Shown here piece by piece: positions 6,626 to 16,081 of a stretch of 54,605 nt of DNA. The DNA is taken from NCBI RefSeq assembly GCF_905235195.1, contig NZ_CAJOKH010000027.1, positions 1 through 54,605 of the forward strand. Reading direction: 5' to 3'. The notes under the pieces were generated by a model. It did not search any database and was not told where the DNA came from. It was given only the letters and a program-made list of their open reading frames with translations. The translations under genes were made by a program, and so were the position numbers. Every line of letters begins with the position of its first letter. Position 1 is the first letter of the stretch. The stretch is from an uncultured Methanobrevibacter sp. Its GTDB lineage: Archaea > Methanobacteriota > Methanobacteria > Methanobacteriales > Methanobacteriaceae.

Positions 6626-9010
6626 AATATTAATAAAAAAGCTTTGCTTTTAATAATATTTACAATGTTTATTCTTTGTTTTAGTTTAACTACAATTAAT
6701 GCATCAAATGATAATAATACAAATACAAATCTTGTAAATAGTGAGGACAATAGTTTAAGTGTTGAAAATAGCTTAAAACCCACTTACCAAAGTGAATCCG
6801 ATAATTATGACAATACTCCTGTTAGTGAGAATAAATCCAGTGCTTTAAATAAAGAAGTTAATGCTGGAGAAAAGGATAATGTAAATACCTTATCAAATAA
6901 TAAAAAGCAAACAAACGAGGAAGATTCTTCACTTGAAGAAAAATCTAATTATAATATTATAGGAAAAGCTACAATAATTAATGGAACTAATAAAACCATA
7001 AAATATGGTAGTGGGACTTATTATAACGTTAAATTAACCGATAAAGCTAATAATCCATTATTTAATAAATCCATAGTTTTTACCATTAATGGTAAAACAA
7101 TTAATAAAACCACTGATAAAAATGGAATAGCTAAACTATTAATTAACTTATCTGTAAATAAATACCTAATTAGCTACCAATTTTTAGGATGTGAAAATTA
7201 TACTAGTAGTTCAGGCAAATCTACCATTAATGTTGTAAAATCCGAAAGCCAGCTTTATGTATCTAATCGTAAAATACTTTATAAATCTGGAAATAAATTT
7301 AAAATACTACTTAAAGATAAATATGGAAAGGCTTTAGCTAAACAAAAAGTATACATTAAACTAAAAAATAGAATGTATACAAAAACCACAAATGCAAAAG
7401 GATATGCTTATTTAAGTATTAGTGGATTTGCACTTGGAAAATATCCTACAGTAATAAACTATAAAGGTGGAAAAAATTACCATCCTGCAAAAAAAAGTCT
7501 TAATGTTTATATTTATAAAATTAAGACAAAGATAGTTGCAAAAAGTGAAAGCTTCAGATATGGTCTTGGACAAAATTACACAGTAAAATTAAAAAATGAA
7601 AGTGGAAGTCCCATTTCATCAAAAACCATTGTATTGAAAATCAATGGAAAAACCCTTAAATCAAAAACCAGTAAAAATGGAATAGCATACTTTAAAATTA
7701 CAGAAAGTGTTGGAAAATATACTGCACAAATAAGTTCTTACAATACAAATACCTACTACGCTTCAAGCAAAAAAACAACTATTACCGTTTTAAAAGGTAA
7801 AACTTATATCAAATCTTCTGATGTTAATACAACCTATCCGTCAAAAGCTCCAATAACACTTAAATTCCATAATGCTAATGGTAATGCTTTAAAAAATAGA
7901 GAAATTAGTGTTAAAATTAATAAAAAAACATATAAAGGAACAACTAATAATACTGGAGAGCTTTGCTTTAAAATAAATTTAATTCCTGGAACTTACAAAA
8001 CAGTTCTTAGCTATGGAGGAAGTAAAAACTTCCAATCTAGCTCTAAAACTATAACTGTAAAAGTCCATAAAATGAATACATTAATTAATGGTAAATCTGA
8101 AACCATTCTTGAATATAACGATGATTACTATAAAGTAAGTTTAAAAGATAAAAATGACAACCCCTTATCTGGAAAAACCATTACTTTCGATATTTATAAT
8201 TCTGAAAGTACATTAACTTTAACTGGAAAAACTGATTCTAAAGGAATAGCACGAGTTCAAGTTAATACATATCCAGGTAACTACACCATAAGCTATGAGT
8301 TTAAAGGAGATACTTATTGTAATCCTAGTGAAGGTAGAAGTAATTTGACGGTAAATACTGATCCTAGAATGAAAACTAATATAACTGGAGGCCCATTATA
8401 TTTACTTAAAGGTAAAACTGGATACTTTAATATTAAACTTGTTAATGCTAAAAATAATGTAGGAATCGCAAATAAAAACATTACCATAACTTTTAAAAGT
8501 AGAACTTTTACAAGAACTACTGATGGCGATGGAATAGTTAAATTGTTAGTTAATGGTTCTACTACAGGAATACATAATATAAGCTATGAATTTAAGGATA
8601 CAGTTTTTAATGAATCTGGATATCGGAATTCTAAAGGAAAAAGCTTTGTTAAAATCATTGAACTTAAATCTGGAATTACTTTAAAATTAAGCGAGGTTAA
8701 AGCATTAGATCTTCCAACAATTACAGTAAATGCTATGCCTTCCTGTTTACATTGTCATTATGAGATGGAAGCTGGAAGACTTGAATATAAAAATTATACA
8801 ATGACTTTTGTTAATTGGTGTCCATTCTGTAAAAAAATAGGTAAATTAACATGGAACCCTAAACATGTATATGAAGGAGAACTTACATGTGGAAGTGGTA
8901 CAAGTAAAGATCATTATGGAGGAGGCTGTGACGCAGACTTTTGTGGAGTATGTGGTTATGATAAAACTGTTAAGTTACGTGCACAATTAATTAAAGTCGT
9001 CGAAGGTTAA
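6623..9010 (+). CDS. Secreted adhesin-like protein with six Ig-like repeats and a Cys-rich C-terminus
   Basis: About 795 residues. With the ATT start the N-terminus is a classical signal peptide: N-I-N-K-K, a hydrophobic core (residues 7-25) and a likely cut after INA (27). A TTG start at 6644 would lose the two lysines. A polar Asn/Ser/Glu-rich linker follows to about residue 115, then six Ig-like repeats of roughly 90 residues, each with a strand such as YYNVKLTDKANNPL, an INGKT hairpin, TTDKNGIA and a closing YEFKGD strand. The last 90 residues hold CLHC, CPFC and CGVC motifs, a probable zinc-binding module. No C-terminal membrane anchor is present. This architecture resembles methanobacterial adhesin-like proteins thought to mediate surface contact; the ligand is unknown. 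Confidence 0.85.
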   Translation: MNINKKALLLIIFTMFILCFSLTTINASNDNNTNTNLVNSEDNSLSVENSLKPTYQSESDNYDNTPVSENKSSALNKEVNAGEKDNVNTLSNNKKQTNEEDSSLEEKSNYNIIGKATIINGTNKTIKYGSGTYYNVKLTDKANNPLFNKSIVFTINGKTINKTTDKNGIAKLLINLSVNKYLISYQFLGCENYTSSSGKSTINVVKSESQLYVSNRKILYKSGNKFKILLKDKYGKALAKQKVYIKLKNRMYTKTTNAKGYAYLSISGFALGKYPTVINYKGGKNYHPAKKSLNVYIYKIKTKIVAKSESFRYGLGQNYTVKLKNESGSPISSKTIVLKINGKTLKSKTSKNGIAYFKITESVGKYTAQISSYNTNTYYASSKKTTITVLKGKTYIKSSDVNTTYPSKAPITLKFHNANGNALKNREISVKINKKTYKGTTNNTGELCFKINLIPGTYKTVLSYGGSKNFQSSSKTITVKVHKMNTLINGKSETILEYNDDYYKVSLKDKNDNPLSGKTITFDIYNSESTLTLTGKTDSKGIARVQVNTYPGNYTISYEFKGDTYCNPSEGRSNLTVNTDPRMKTNITGGPLYLLKGKTGYFNIKLVNAKNNVGIANKNITITFKSRTFTRTTDGDGIVKLLVNGSTTGIHNISYEFKDTVFNESGYRNSKGKSFVKIIELKSGITLKLSEVKALDLPTITVNAMPSCLHCHYEMEAGRLEYKNYTMTFVNWCPFCKKIGKLTWNPKHVYEGELTCGSGTSKDHYGGGCDADFCGVCGYDKTVKLRAQLIKVVEG

Positions 9011-9012
9011 TC

Positions 9013-9178
9013 CATAATATTTTATTTTTTTATTATTTTTTATTTTAATTTTGTCTTAAATTTTCTTTTATTTCATTTATTTCATTTATTTATTTTTTAT
9101 TTATTATTTTAATATTATTTTCAATTAAGTATTTTTTTATTATATATAATTTAAAACTTAATTAACTTATTTTCATTA
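9013..9178 (+). terminator. Long T-rich tract after the adhesin gene
   Basis: The coding strand becomes strongly T-rich directly after the stop, with many runs of 4-7 T and few A runs, the form expected of archaeal intrinsic termination. The remaining 9179-9384 is plain AT-rich DNA that must hold the promoter of the next gene; I see nothing else in it. Confidence 0.55.
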
Positions 9179-9384
9179 AATCAACTAAATTTTTTATTTA
9201 AATATGATAGGATTCATTTTAAAAAGGTTAATCTTTAATGAATATTGACCATTGATTAGTGTTATCTTATATAATTAATAATTCTATGTATCAAATATTT
9301 AATAAATTATAAAAATAATACTATTATTAAAAATTAATTAAATTTTAAAAGAATTTTTCTAATTATTTAAAGTTATGTGATATG

Positions 9385-10445
9385 ATGGAAGTTAGAACAA
9401 GAGATTTTATACATTCAAAAGACGATTTGTACTTTGCATCTACAAACTACCTACATCCTAAAGATAGAATTATCTCATTTTTAAGATACATACCGGATGA
9501 AAATGGAGATCGGGAAAAAAATGGGAAAAGATATTCTAAAGTAGGTTCCGATGAGGCATTTGCATATTTAAGAGAAAACCATCCTGAATATTTATACCAT
9601 TCGCTAATGTTGATATGATGGGAGTGCCATTAGATAAGGTTGATAAAATTATAAAACCTGAAGATAGACTAAAAACTATAAGAAAAGGACTTGATGAAAA
9701 GGTTTCAAAAGATGTTAGAGAAAAATTAATAGATCTGTCTGACTTTTTCCATTATATTGCAGGAATTGACTATGATTACTTAGGTATTTCAGGTTCTACC
9801 TGTCCAGGTCTACAAAAAGCAGAAATATCCGATTTAGATTTTGTTATATATGGTCTTGAAAACCATAAAAAAGCTATAAACGCCTTTAAAAAATATCATG
9901 ATCAAGAAGTAGAAGTTGGAGAAGATGAAAATAAAAGAAATATAGTATTAAATCCAATCCAAAATGAATTTTGGCAACATTTATATGAAAAAAGGATTAA
10001 AGATGATAGTCTTAAAAAAGAAGAATTCTGCTGGTATGAAGCTAGAAAATTCAATAGAGGAGTTATAAGAGGCACTTTATTTGACATCCTATGTACAAGG
10101 AATATGGATGAAGTTGAAGGAAAATACGGAGATACTAAATATATCCCATTAGGTATTGCTAAAATAGAATGTACTATTACAAATGATCTTAAATCTATGG
10201 ATAATCCTGCAGTATATGAAATTACAGATGTTAAACATTTAGACGGGATTGAAGAGGAAATAACTCACCTTGCATCACTAACCCACACTTATGCAGGAGA
10301 AGTTCTAGATGGAGAAAGAGTTATAGCAAGAGGTAAAGTTGAAAAAGTTATAACTGAAGGTAAAAATCCAAGTTATAGAATACTTGTAGGTTCAACAAGA
10401 GAATCTATTGGAGAGTATATAAAACTTAAAGAAAAACCTGTTTAA
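9385..10445 (+). pseudogene. Nucleotidyltransferase-domain protein broken by a -1 frameshift
   Basis: Two overlapping frames make one protein of about 353 residues. The first (start ATG 9385, preceded by GTGAT) runs MEVRTRDFIHSKDDLYFAS to HPEYLYHS and stops at 9618. The second reads ANVDMMGVPLDKV from 9603 to 10445 and holds a nucleotidyltransferase motif: GISGSTCPG, then SDLDFVIYG. The N-terminal piece has no start of its own in the second frame, so a single-base deletion near 9600-9603, a programmed shift or a sequence error is needed. No slippery heptamer is visible there. I recognise the family as an archaeal predicted nucleotidyltransferase (COG1665-like) of unknown substrate. The second frame could start at ATG 9615 as a shorter protein. 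Confidence 0.65.
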
Positions 10446-11025
10446 GACTCAACCCTATTACACGGTTTTATAATTTTCATATATAAATATTAATACAAAT
10501 TAATGGTCAACAATATTTTAAATTAGAAATTTAAATATAAAGACCATTACAAAATGTTTTATATACTGTAATTAATAATCAGACAAAAAAAACTAATATT
10601 GTATTTAAGAGTAGGTTTTATTATAGTAAATTTTTCTTTTTTCATACATAAATTAAGCATAAAATTATTAAAATAATCATTGATAATTTAACTACTTTTT
10701 CTATTATTATATATAATTATAATTTAATTAATCAATTTACTTTAAATAGAGTAAATAAAGTAATAATTTGTTTTTGAATATGCATATTGAAATCCAAATA
10801 ATAAAAAATTTTATTTTAAAAATATTCATGAATTTAAAATAATTAAAATCTTTGAAAGTATTTTAACTATGAAAAATATTGGTTAAATTATATCTAAACA
10901 AACTAATTACAATTCATTTTTAATTTAAAAAAATAATAAACGTTTATAACTTATATATTTAAATATTAAATAGTTAATATCATTATACGTAAATATAAAA
11001 TTTAAAAAAAATTTGAGTTGATGAT
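10446..11025. other. Intergenic region with a nested hairpin (10501-10549)
   Basis: TAATGGTC (10501-10508) pairs perfectly with GACCATTA (10542-10549), and inside them TTTAAATT (10517-10524) pairs with AATTTAAA (10528-10535) around a three-base AGA loop. It could be a 3' structure of the upstream gene or a small RNA. The rest, to the GTTGATGAT ribosome site at 11014-11022, is featureless AT-rich DNA. Confidence 0.4.
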
Positions 11026-11832
11026 ATGATTAGTTTAAGAAAAATCAAAACATATATGTACTGCCCTATGCAGCTATATTATCAATATAACATTCATGGG
11101 GATATAGAAAATAAAAATTATGAAATAGGTAGAAGCATCAAAGAAATTAGACTAGAAATTCAGGATATAATTCAAAGGAATTTAAAAAGGACAAATAGGA
11201 ATATGAGCGTTGCAGATATTGAAAAAGAACTATTTAAAAATGTAAATTATTATATTAATAATCGAATCAATGAGCTATATGATCCTGAAAAATATGATAG
11301 TGATGATTTAGAAAAGTATAAAAACGATTTAAGTAATGAAACCCGTTATAATATTAAAATTCTTGCACTTAAAGCTAAAAGATATATGAATCTAACCAAT
11401 AAAGAGGGAAATAAAATTTTAGAAATCTTATATCCTACAAGTATGTATAATTATATACTTAAAGATCGGCAATTAAACATTAGTGGTTTAGCCGATAAAA
11501 TTGAAATTATAAATGGGAAATATTTCCCCATTATTTTAAAAGCTTCAACACCCCCAATTAAAGGAGTATGGGAAAACGATTCTATAGAACTTGCATTTAA
11601 TTCCATTCTTATTGAAGAAGAATTTGATACGGAAGTATATGTAGGATTTGTAGAATATGTAAATTTATGTGAAAGACGACCGGTTATTATTGATGTAAAT
11701 CTTAGAAAAAGCTTATTTAGAATCCTTGACCATGTGCGCCAAATCATTATCAATAAAGAGATACCTTGTGTAAAATACGATGAAAATAAATGTGAAAGAT
11801 GTGAGTTTAAAGGCATTTGTCTTGAAGAATAA
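11026..11832 (+). CDS. Cas4/Dna2-like protein of the PD-(D/E)XK superfamily, not near CRISPR
   Basis: A 268-residue protein with the Cas4 layout: an N-terminal cysteine in MYCPMQLYYQY (C13) and three C-terminal cysteines (C256, C259, C265 in CERCEFKGIC) that would bind one 4Fe-4S cluster. The nuclease core is GLADKIEI (D157) followed by PIILKAS; the canonical acidic residue before xK is isoleucine here (I170-L171-K172), so catalysis is doubtful. GVWENDSIELAFNSILIEE is the usual helix with the QxxxY-like motif altered. No cas1, cas2 or repeat array lies in the window, so this is a solo Cas4-like protein, perhaps in DNA repair. Start ATG 11026 follows GTTGATGATAT. Confidence 0.75.
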   Translation: MISLRKIKTYMYCPMQLYYQYNIHGDIENKNYEIGRSIKEIRLEIQDIIQRNLKRTNRNMSVADIEKELFKNVNYYINNRINELYDPEKYDSDDLEKYKNDLSNETRYNIKILALKAKRYMNLTNKEGNKILEILYPTSMYNYILKDRQLNISGLADKIEIINGKYFPIILKASTPPIKGVWENDSIELAFNSILIEEEFDTEVYVGFVEYVNLCERRPVIIDVNLRKSLFRILDHVRQIIINKEIPCVKYDENKCERCEFKGICLEE

Positions 11833-11856
11833 TAAATTTCAATCTAATTTTTTTAA

Positions 11857-12519
11857 TTAAAATTTTCTATTATCTTTATCTAACTTACGATAATCAAAAA
11901 CTGCAGTATCGGCTGCTTGCATTACCGCCATAACTCCTGCTTGAATTGGATCTGTAACAATTAAATCTGAAACTTCAGTAACTCCACCAGGCATATTTAA
12001 ACTGAAAACAGTTAAATCATAAATGCTTTTTACCTTTTTTATCTCTTCAATAATTTCTCCACCCATAATTGAACCTGCAAGTACAAGTACACTAACTCTT
12101 GGAAGCCTTGTTAAAGCATTAACCGCCTCAGCAATAGGTTTTTCTCCTACAACAGGTAAAGTATCAACACTGATTCTTTCACCACGAATATTATGTCTAT
12201 CGGCTTCTGTGATTGCACCTAAAGCAACCTGAGATACTTGAGCTCCCCCACCATAAATAATTACACGTTTACCGAAGACATCCTCTTGTGAGGGATAAAT
12301 TTTTACATTATAAACACTATTTAAATTGTTTAAATCCTGAATTAATAAATTTATATCATCCACATCTTCTAGTTCAATATTAATAGAACCTTTAAAATCA
12401 TTTTCAATGAAAAGATTAAGATAAGCAATATTAATATTATGAGCAGTGATAATTTCAGTTATTTCATCTAAAACTCCTTTTTTCTCTACAGATTTAATAC
12501 TTATTGCATAATTAGACAT
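11857..12519 (-). CDS. ACT domain protein, DUF5612 family
   Basis: A 220-residue soluble protein. Residues 1-75 form an ACT domain ([26 protein letters not shown]), a small-ligand sensor usually for amino acids. The rest carries a conserved [18 protein letters not shown] segment, [13 protein letters not shown] and [18 protein letters not shown], which I assign to DUF5612 of methanogens. It is 113 bp downstream of ehbP on the same strand. The M. thermautotrophicus ehb operon ends with a 17th gene, ehbQ, and this gene occupies that place, so it may be EhbQ; I have not been able to compare sequences. Start at ATG 12519, rather than GTG 12528, because GTGAT then serves as the ribosome site. Confidence 0.75.
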   Translation of the reverse strand: MSNYAISIKSVEKKGVLDEITEIITAHNINIAYLNLFIENDFKGSINIELEDVDDINLLIQDLNNLNSVYNVKIYPSQEDVFGKRVIIYGGGAQVSQVALGAITEADRHNIRGERISVDTLPVVGEKPIAEAVNALTRLPRVSVLVLAGSIMGGEIIEEIKKVKSIYDLTVFSLNMPGGVTEVSDLIVTDPIQAGVMAVMQAADTAVFDYRKLDKDNRKF

Positions 12520-12632
12520 CTTAATCACTGTTTATATTTTAATTTCATATAAAGATTGGATTTACTAATATAAAAATTTTTAAAAAAAAAGTAAAGAATT
12601 AATAAAAAAATAATTAAAATGATTTAAAAAAA

Positions 12633-12893
12633 CTATAAATTAGCTTTTATCTTATCTAACTCTGCATGAGCTTTTTTATACATCAAAAGGTAATTATCAT
12701 CATATTTGACTGGTATAACATCTAATCCTAATTTTCTAGTTTCTTTAATCCATTCTTCATTAAAAACAGGAATTTCGATTTTAATAGGTTCATTTGTTTT
12801 ATTTACAACAATTAGGTTTCTATATGGAAAATCCCATTCTACAATATATCCACCTAAACTAATGATATGATAACTTCTTACAACAAATTTCAT
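12633..12893 (-). CDS. ehbP: Energy-converting hydrogenase B subunit P
   Basis: An 86-residue hydrophilic protein with the recognisable EhbP opening [19 protein letters not shown] and the following [18 protein letters not shown]. No cofactor motif is seen. It is the last of the sixteen ehb genes here, 10 bp after ehbO, with GGTG 7 nt before the ATG. Its task in the complex is unknown; the position and sequence tie it to the Ehb peripheral arm. Confidence 0.85.
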   Translation of the reverse strand: MKFVVRSYHIISLGGYIVEWDFPYRNLIVVNKTNEPIKIEIPVFNEEWIKETRKLGLDVIPVKYDDNYLLMYKKAHAELDKIKANL

Positions 12894-12903
12894 AGTTTCA
12901 CCT

Positions 12904-13905
12904 TTAAATTAAAATTCCTATAACAATTGCAAGTACACCTATTAAAGTTGAAACAATAACAACTGGTAAAAATTGTCTGTTTGTAAATACTGGTGTAAAT
13001 GCACTTAAAATACCCATAAACAAAGTAAATAATAATGCTACGATTATATATACTAATATATTCCATGAAAAGAGATTTAAAGGGATTCCAAGGAAAAATA
13101 TTGTGAACAATGCAGCAAGTGTAAACATTAATAAACCTTTTGTGAGGTATATTACAGACCTATATTTTGAAATATATTCCATATATGGTCCTTGAATAAC
13201 ATCAGATTCAGCTTCAATTATATTAAATGGAGATTCGTTTAATAAAATAACATAACCTATGAAAAATATAAAAGCCGCAAGTATCCCTTGAGTTGTAAAA
13301 ATAAATGGACCATGAATTTGCTGATATTTAATAATACCTCCAATATACAAACTTCCAGAACAAACTACAGGTACAAATAATGATAAATATAATGGAAAAG
13401 AACCATATGAAATCATTCTAAGAGACCTTTTTGAACTAATATCTTCAATATGTGATCTAACTACATCACTATGGACGGCACCTTTAACTAAATCAGGAAA
13501 TCTCATTGAAAGTGACATAATAGATTTAGATAATGAACCCATAAGGACATATGCTATTTCTTCCACTTTTAATAATCCTATAATAGCAATTACACTAGAA
13601 AGTAATGCAACTGAATACATTTGAGGAGTTATAAATAATAAAACCAATAATACACAAAGGAAACTTAAAATTGGTAATGCTTTATATAATCCAGGTGCAG
13701 GTGAATGTGGCTCTAAATTATCTTTAAACGCAAATTTAATAGGAGCCATAATACCTACAGAGCTTACTGGAGGACCAATCCGTTGTTGAATTCTAGCATG
13801 AACATATTTCTTTTCAACACCCGGTAGGAATGTTCCAATAATAAAACATACAAATAGGGTTACAATTGCACCAATAATTGAATATAAAATTGTAATATCT
13901 GCCAT
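12904..13905 (-). CDS. ehbO: Energy-converting hydrogenase B subunit O (NuoH-like membrane anchor)
   Basis: A 333-residue integral membrane protein with about eight hydrophobic segments, homologous to complex I subunit NuoH and to HyfC/EchB. The landmark is the N-terminal loop [16 protein letters not shown] and the acidic cytoplasmic loop [23 protein letters not shown], which contacts the hydrogenase small subunit and links electron transfer to ion movement. GAGG lies 7 nt before the ATG. The gene begins 17 bp after ehbN ends. Confidence 0.9.
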   Translation of the reverse strand: MADITILYSIIGAIVTLFVCFIIGTFLPGVEKKYVHARIQQRIGPPVSSVGIMAPIKFAFKDNLEPHSPAPGLYKALPILSFLCVLLVLLFITPQMYSVALLSSVIAIIGLLKVEEIAYVLMGSLSKSIMSLSMRFPDLVKGAVHSDVVRSHIEDISSKRSLRMISYGSFPLYLSLFVPVVCSGSLYIGGIIKYQQIHGPFIFTTQGILAAFIFFIGYVILLNESPFNIIEAESDVIQGPYMEYISKYRSVIYLTKGLLMFTLAALFTIFFLGIPLNLFSWNILVYIIVALLFTLFMGILSAFTPVFTNRQFLPVVIVSTLIGVLAIVIGILI

Positions 13906-13922
13906 AATAATCCCTCATGATT

Positions 13923-15059
13923 TTATAATTCAATGATTTCAAAAGCTCTATCTGTACATGTAAAACAAGGATCACATTGTACAATACATAACTGTCCATC
14001 AGTAATATGATTTCCAATAGCTGCATATTGCATAGCTGCAATATTGGACATAGAGGGAGTTCTAATAACAGACCCTCTAATTCTACCATTTTCTAATGCA
14101 TATGAATGATAACAAATTCCTCTTGGAACTTCAATATAACTTTGTATAATATCACAATCTATCATCTCCCAAGTTCTATCAGCAATAGGGCCTTTTGGAA
14201 GATTTTTAATTGCTTGTCTAATGATTTTAATAGATTCAAATGATTCAAGAACCCTCATCAAAAGATTTGCCTTAACATCACAAGTATCCAAACTAATTAC
14301 CTCAAAATCAAAATCATCATATTGAGGCATTTCAGTTCTTATATCATAGTCAAAACCACAAGCCCTAAGTGATGGACCTGTAACAGCCAATTTTCTAGCT
14401 TGTTTTGGAGGTAAATATCCAACACCATCAATTCTTGAGTTAACAATAGGGTCAGCTTTAAATCTTTCAGCAAATTTAGTAATATCACTTTCTAACTGGT
14501 CCAAACCAGTTTCAATTTTTAGGATTCTCATTTCATTAAGTTCACATCTAGGTCTGACTCCTCCAATAATAGAAACACCATATTGAACCCTATTACCTCC
14601 AATCATATCAAGTAAATCCATAACAGTTTCTCTAATATAAAATATTCTCATTGAAAAAGTTTCATGACCTAAAACCTCACTTCCATGAGCAAGATAAAGT
14701 AAATGACTATGTAATCTTTCAAGTTCACCCATAATAACCCTAATGTAATTAGCTCTATTAGGAATATCAATATTTAAACCTTTCTCAGCAGTTAAAACTG
14801 AATTCCAAGTATGTGAATTAGAACAAATACCACATATTTTTTCAGTTAAAGCATTTGCTTTTTCTACCGGAAGTCCTTCCATAATCCTCTCTACACCTCT
14901 ATGGTTAACACCAATAGTAATTTCTGCTTCTTGAATGATTTCATCTTCTACAAAAAAACGAACCCTATAAGGCTCTAAAGCAGCTGGATGAACTGTACCC
15001 ATTGAAATTTCAGTTTCAATAAGTTCTCCATTTGGATTAGGTATTTTCTCTTCAATCAT
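13923..15059 (-). CDS. ehbN: Energy-converting hydrogenase B large ([NiFe]) subunit
   Basis: The catalytic subunit, 378 residues. Nickel-iron ligands are C76 and C79 (CGIC, N-terminal) and C365 and C368 (DPCFTC, near the C-terminus). The protein ends only ten residues after the last cysteine ([10 protein letters not shown]), so there is little or no C-terminal extension for a maturation protease to remove, as in other energy-converting hydrogenases. It oxidises H2 to reduce ferredoxin, driven by the ion gradient. HypF, encoded at 47.3 kb, would supply its CN ligands. It lies between ehbM and ehbO in one transcription unit. Confidence 0.93.
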   Translation of the reverse strand: MIEEKIPNPNGELIETEISMGTVHPAALEPYRVRFFVEDEIIQEAEITIGVNHRGVERIMEGLPVEKANALTEKICGICSNSHTWNSVLTAEKGLNIDIPNRANYIRVIMGELERLHSHLLYLAHGSEVLGHETFSMRIFYIRETVMDLLDMIGGNRVQYGVSIIGGVRPRCELNEMRILKIETGLDQLESDITKFAERFKADPIVNSRIDGVGYLPPKQARKLAVTGPSLRACGFDYDIRTEMPQYDDFDFEVISLDTCDVKANLLMRVLESFESIKIIRQAIKNLPKGPIADRTWEMIDCDIIQSYIEVPRGICYHSYALENGRIRGSVIRTPSMSNIAAMQYAAIGNHITDGQLCIVQCDPCFTCTDRAFEIIEL

Positions 15060-15094
15060 TTTAAACTCCCAATTTATAATTTTTAATAATAATT

Positions 15095-15541
15095 TTAATC
15101 AGCATTTAATAATTTTGGTAAAACACTTACAAGACCTGCCAAGATATCTTGAGGCCTTACTGCACATCCTGGGACTTTTGCATCCACTGGAATAATATTA
15201 TCCACAGGACCTTCAATTTCTTCAGAAGGAATATCCCCATGAATATTTTTATAGACACCGCCCATTAATGCACATGAGCCTGCAGCTATAACTAATTTAG
15301 GATCAGGTATGTCATTATAAATTTTAAGTAATGGTTCTTTATTATGATAAGTTACAGGGCCTGTTACAACCAATATATCTGCTTCACGAGGATTCCAAGT
15401 TAAAAATACCTTATACTGTTCTATATCAATTTTAGGTGAAAGAACTGCATTAACTATTTCAATATCACAGCCATTACATCCACCAGTATACACTAACATT
15501 ACATGTATGGCCCTTTGCCTTGAATATGATTTAAGACTCAT
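15095..15541 (-). CDS. ehbM: Energy-converting hydrogenase B small subunit
   Basis: A 148-residue NuoB-like subunit that holds the proximal 4Fe-4S cluster next to the NiFe site. Cysteine ligands are C22 and C25 ([11 protein letters not shown]), the cysteine of [10 protein letters not shown] and that of [11 protein letters not shown]. As in other energy-converting hydrogenases it is short and lacks the medial and distal cluster domain of uptake hydrogenases. GGAGG precedes the ATG by 5 nt. Electrons pass from here to the EhbL/EhbK ferredoxins. Confidence 0.93.
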   Translation of the reverse strand: MSLKSYSRQRAIHVMLVYTGGCNGCDIEIVNAVLSPKIDIEQYKVFLTWNPREADILVVTGPVTYHNKEPLLKIYNDIPDPKLVIAAGSCALMGGVYKNIHGDIPSEEIEGPVDNIIPVDAKVPGCAVRPQDILAGLVSVLPKLLNAD

Positions 15542-15595
15542 AAAATCCTCCTTAAATAATTATGAATAAATAATTTTTATTTAAATTAATTTTGA

Positions 15596-16081
15596 TTATT
15601 TCTTCTGATTTTTTATTATAGTTTTATCTGATAAGTATTGTGAAATAAATTCAAGTTTATCCTGATGTATTTTAAATGGTTTTTCAAGTAATTCACTAGG
15701 AGAAATATCTACTTCACCAACTGCATTTGGATGTATAGTTCCTTGATAAGCATATAAAGAGTATATTGGGCAAAAATCATGACACCAATAACATACAACA
15801 CATTTAGTACTATCTAATTCTGGAACTTCAGTTTTAGCCCATCCATCTGCTAACCATTCTGATTGATTTAATTTTTTCATACTAACTGCCCCAGTAGGAC
15901 ATACATTTGCACAACCTCCACATCCTATACAAGCATCAGCATCAACTTTTTTTTCAGGTTGAATATTACCATTTAAAACATCATGTCTTAAATTCATATC
16001 TGTTACTCTATCTGTAGCGAAAAAAATCCTTTTAAAGTTAGTGTAAGCTCCAGCCAATATGATTCTAATTAGATTTTCCAT
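15596..16081 (-). CDS. ehbL: Energy-converting hydrogenase B ferredoxin-type subunit L
   Basis: A 161-residue protein with two 4Fe-4S motifs, CIGCGGCANVCP and CVVCYWCHDFCP, about 30 residues apart, flanked by an N-terminal segment (ILAGAYTNFKRIFF) that may pack against the membrane. It resembles NuoI/HycF-type subunits and should carry electrons between EhbM and the polyferredoxin. Its start overlaps the end of ehbK by 17 bp, and the ribosome site GGGTG lies inside ehbK, indicating translational coupling. Confidence 0.9.
   Translation of the reverse strand: MENLIRIILAGAYTNFKRIFFATDRVTDMNLRHDVLNGNIQPEKKVDADACIGCGGCANVCPTGAVSMKKLNQSEWLADGWAKTEVPELDSTKCVVCYWCHDFCPIYSLYAYQGTIHPNAVGEVDISPSELLEKPFKIHQDKLEFISQYLSDKTIIKNQKK

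Noticed and set aside
6644-6646. TTG start of the adhesin
   Set aside because: 28 nt from the only Shine-Dalgarno sequence and it removes the lysines of the signal peptide.
6520-6783. Minus-strand 87-residue hydrophobic frame at the adhesin start
   Set aside because: Antisense of the signal peptide region and promoter; AT-rich DNA gives hydrophobic frames readily.
13814-14089. Minus-strand frame overlapping the ehbN/ehbO junction
   Set aside because: Out-of-frame reading of the conserved C-terminus of ehbN and N-terminus of ehbO.
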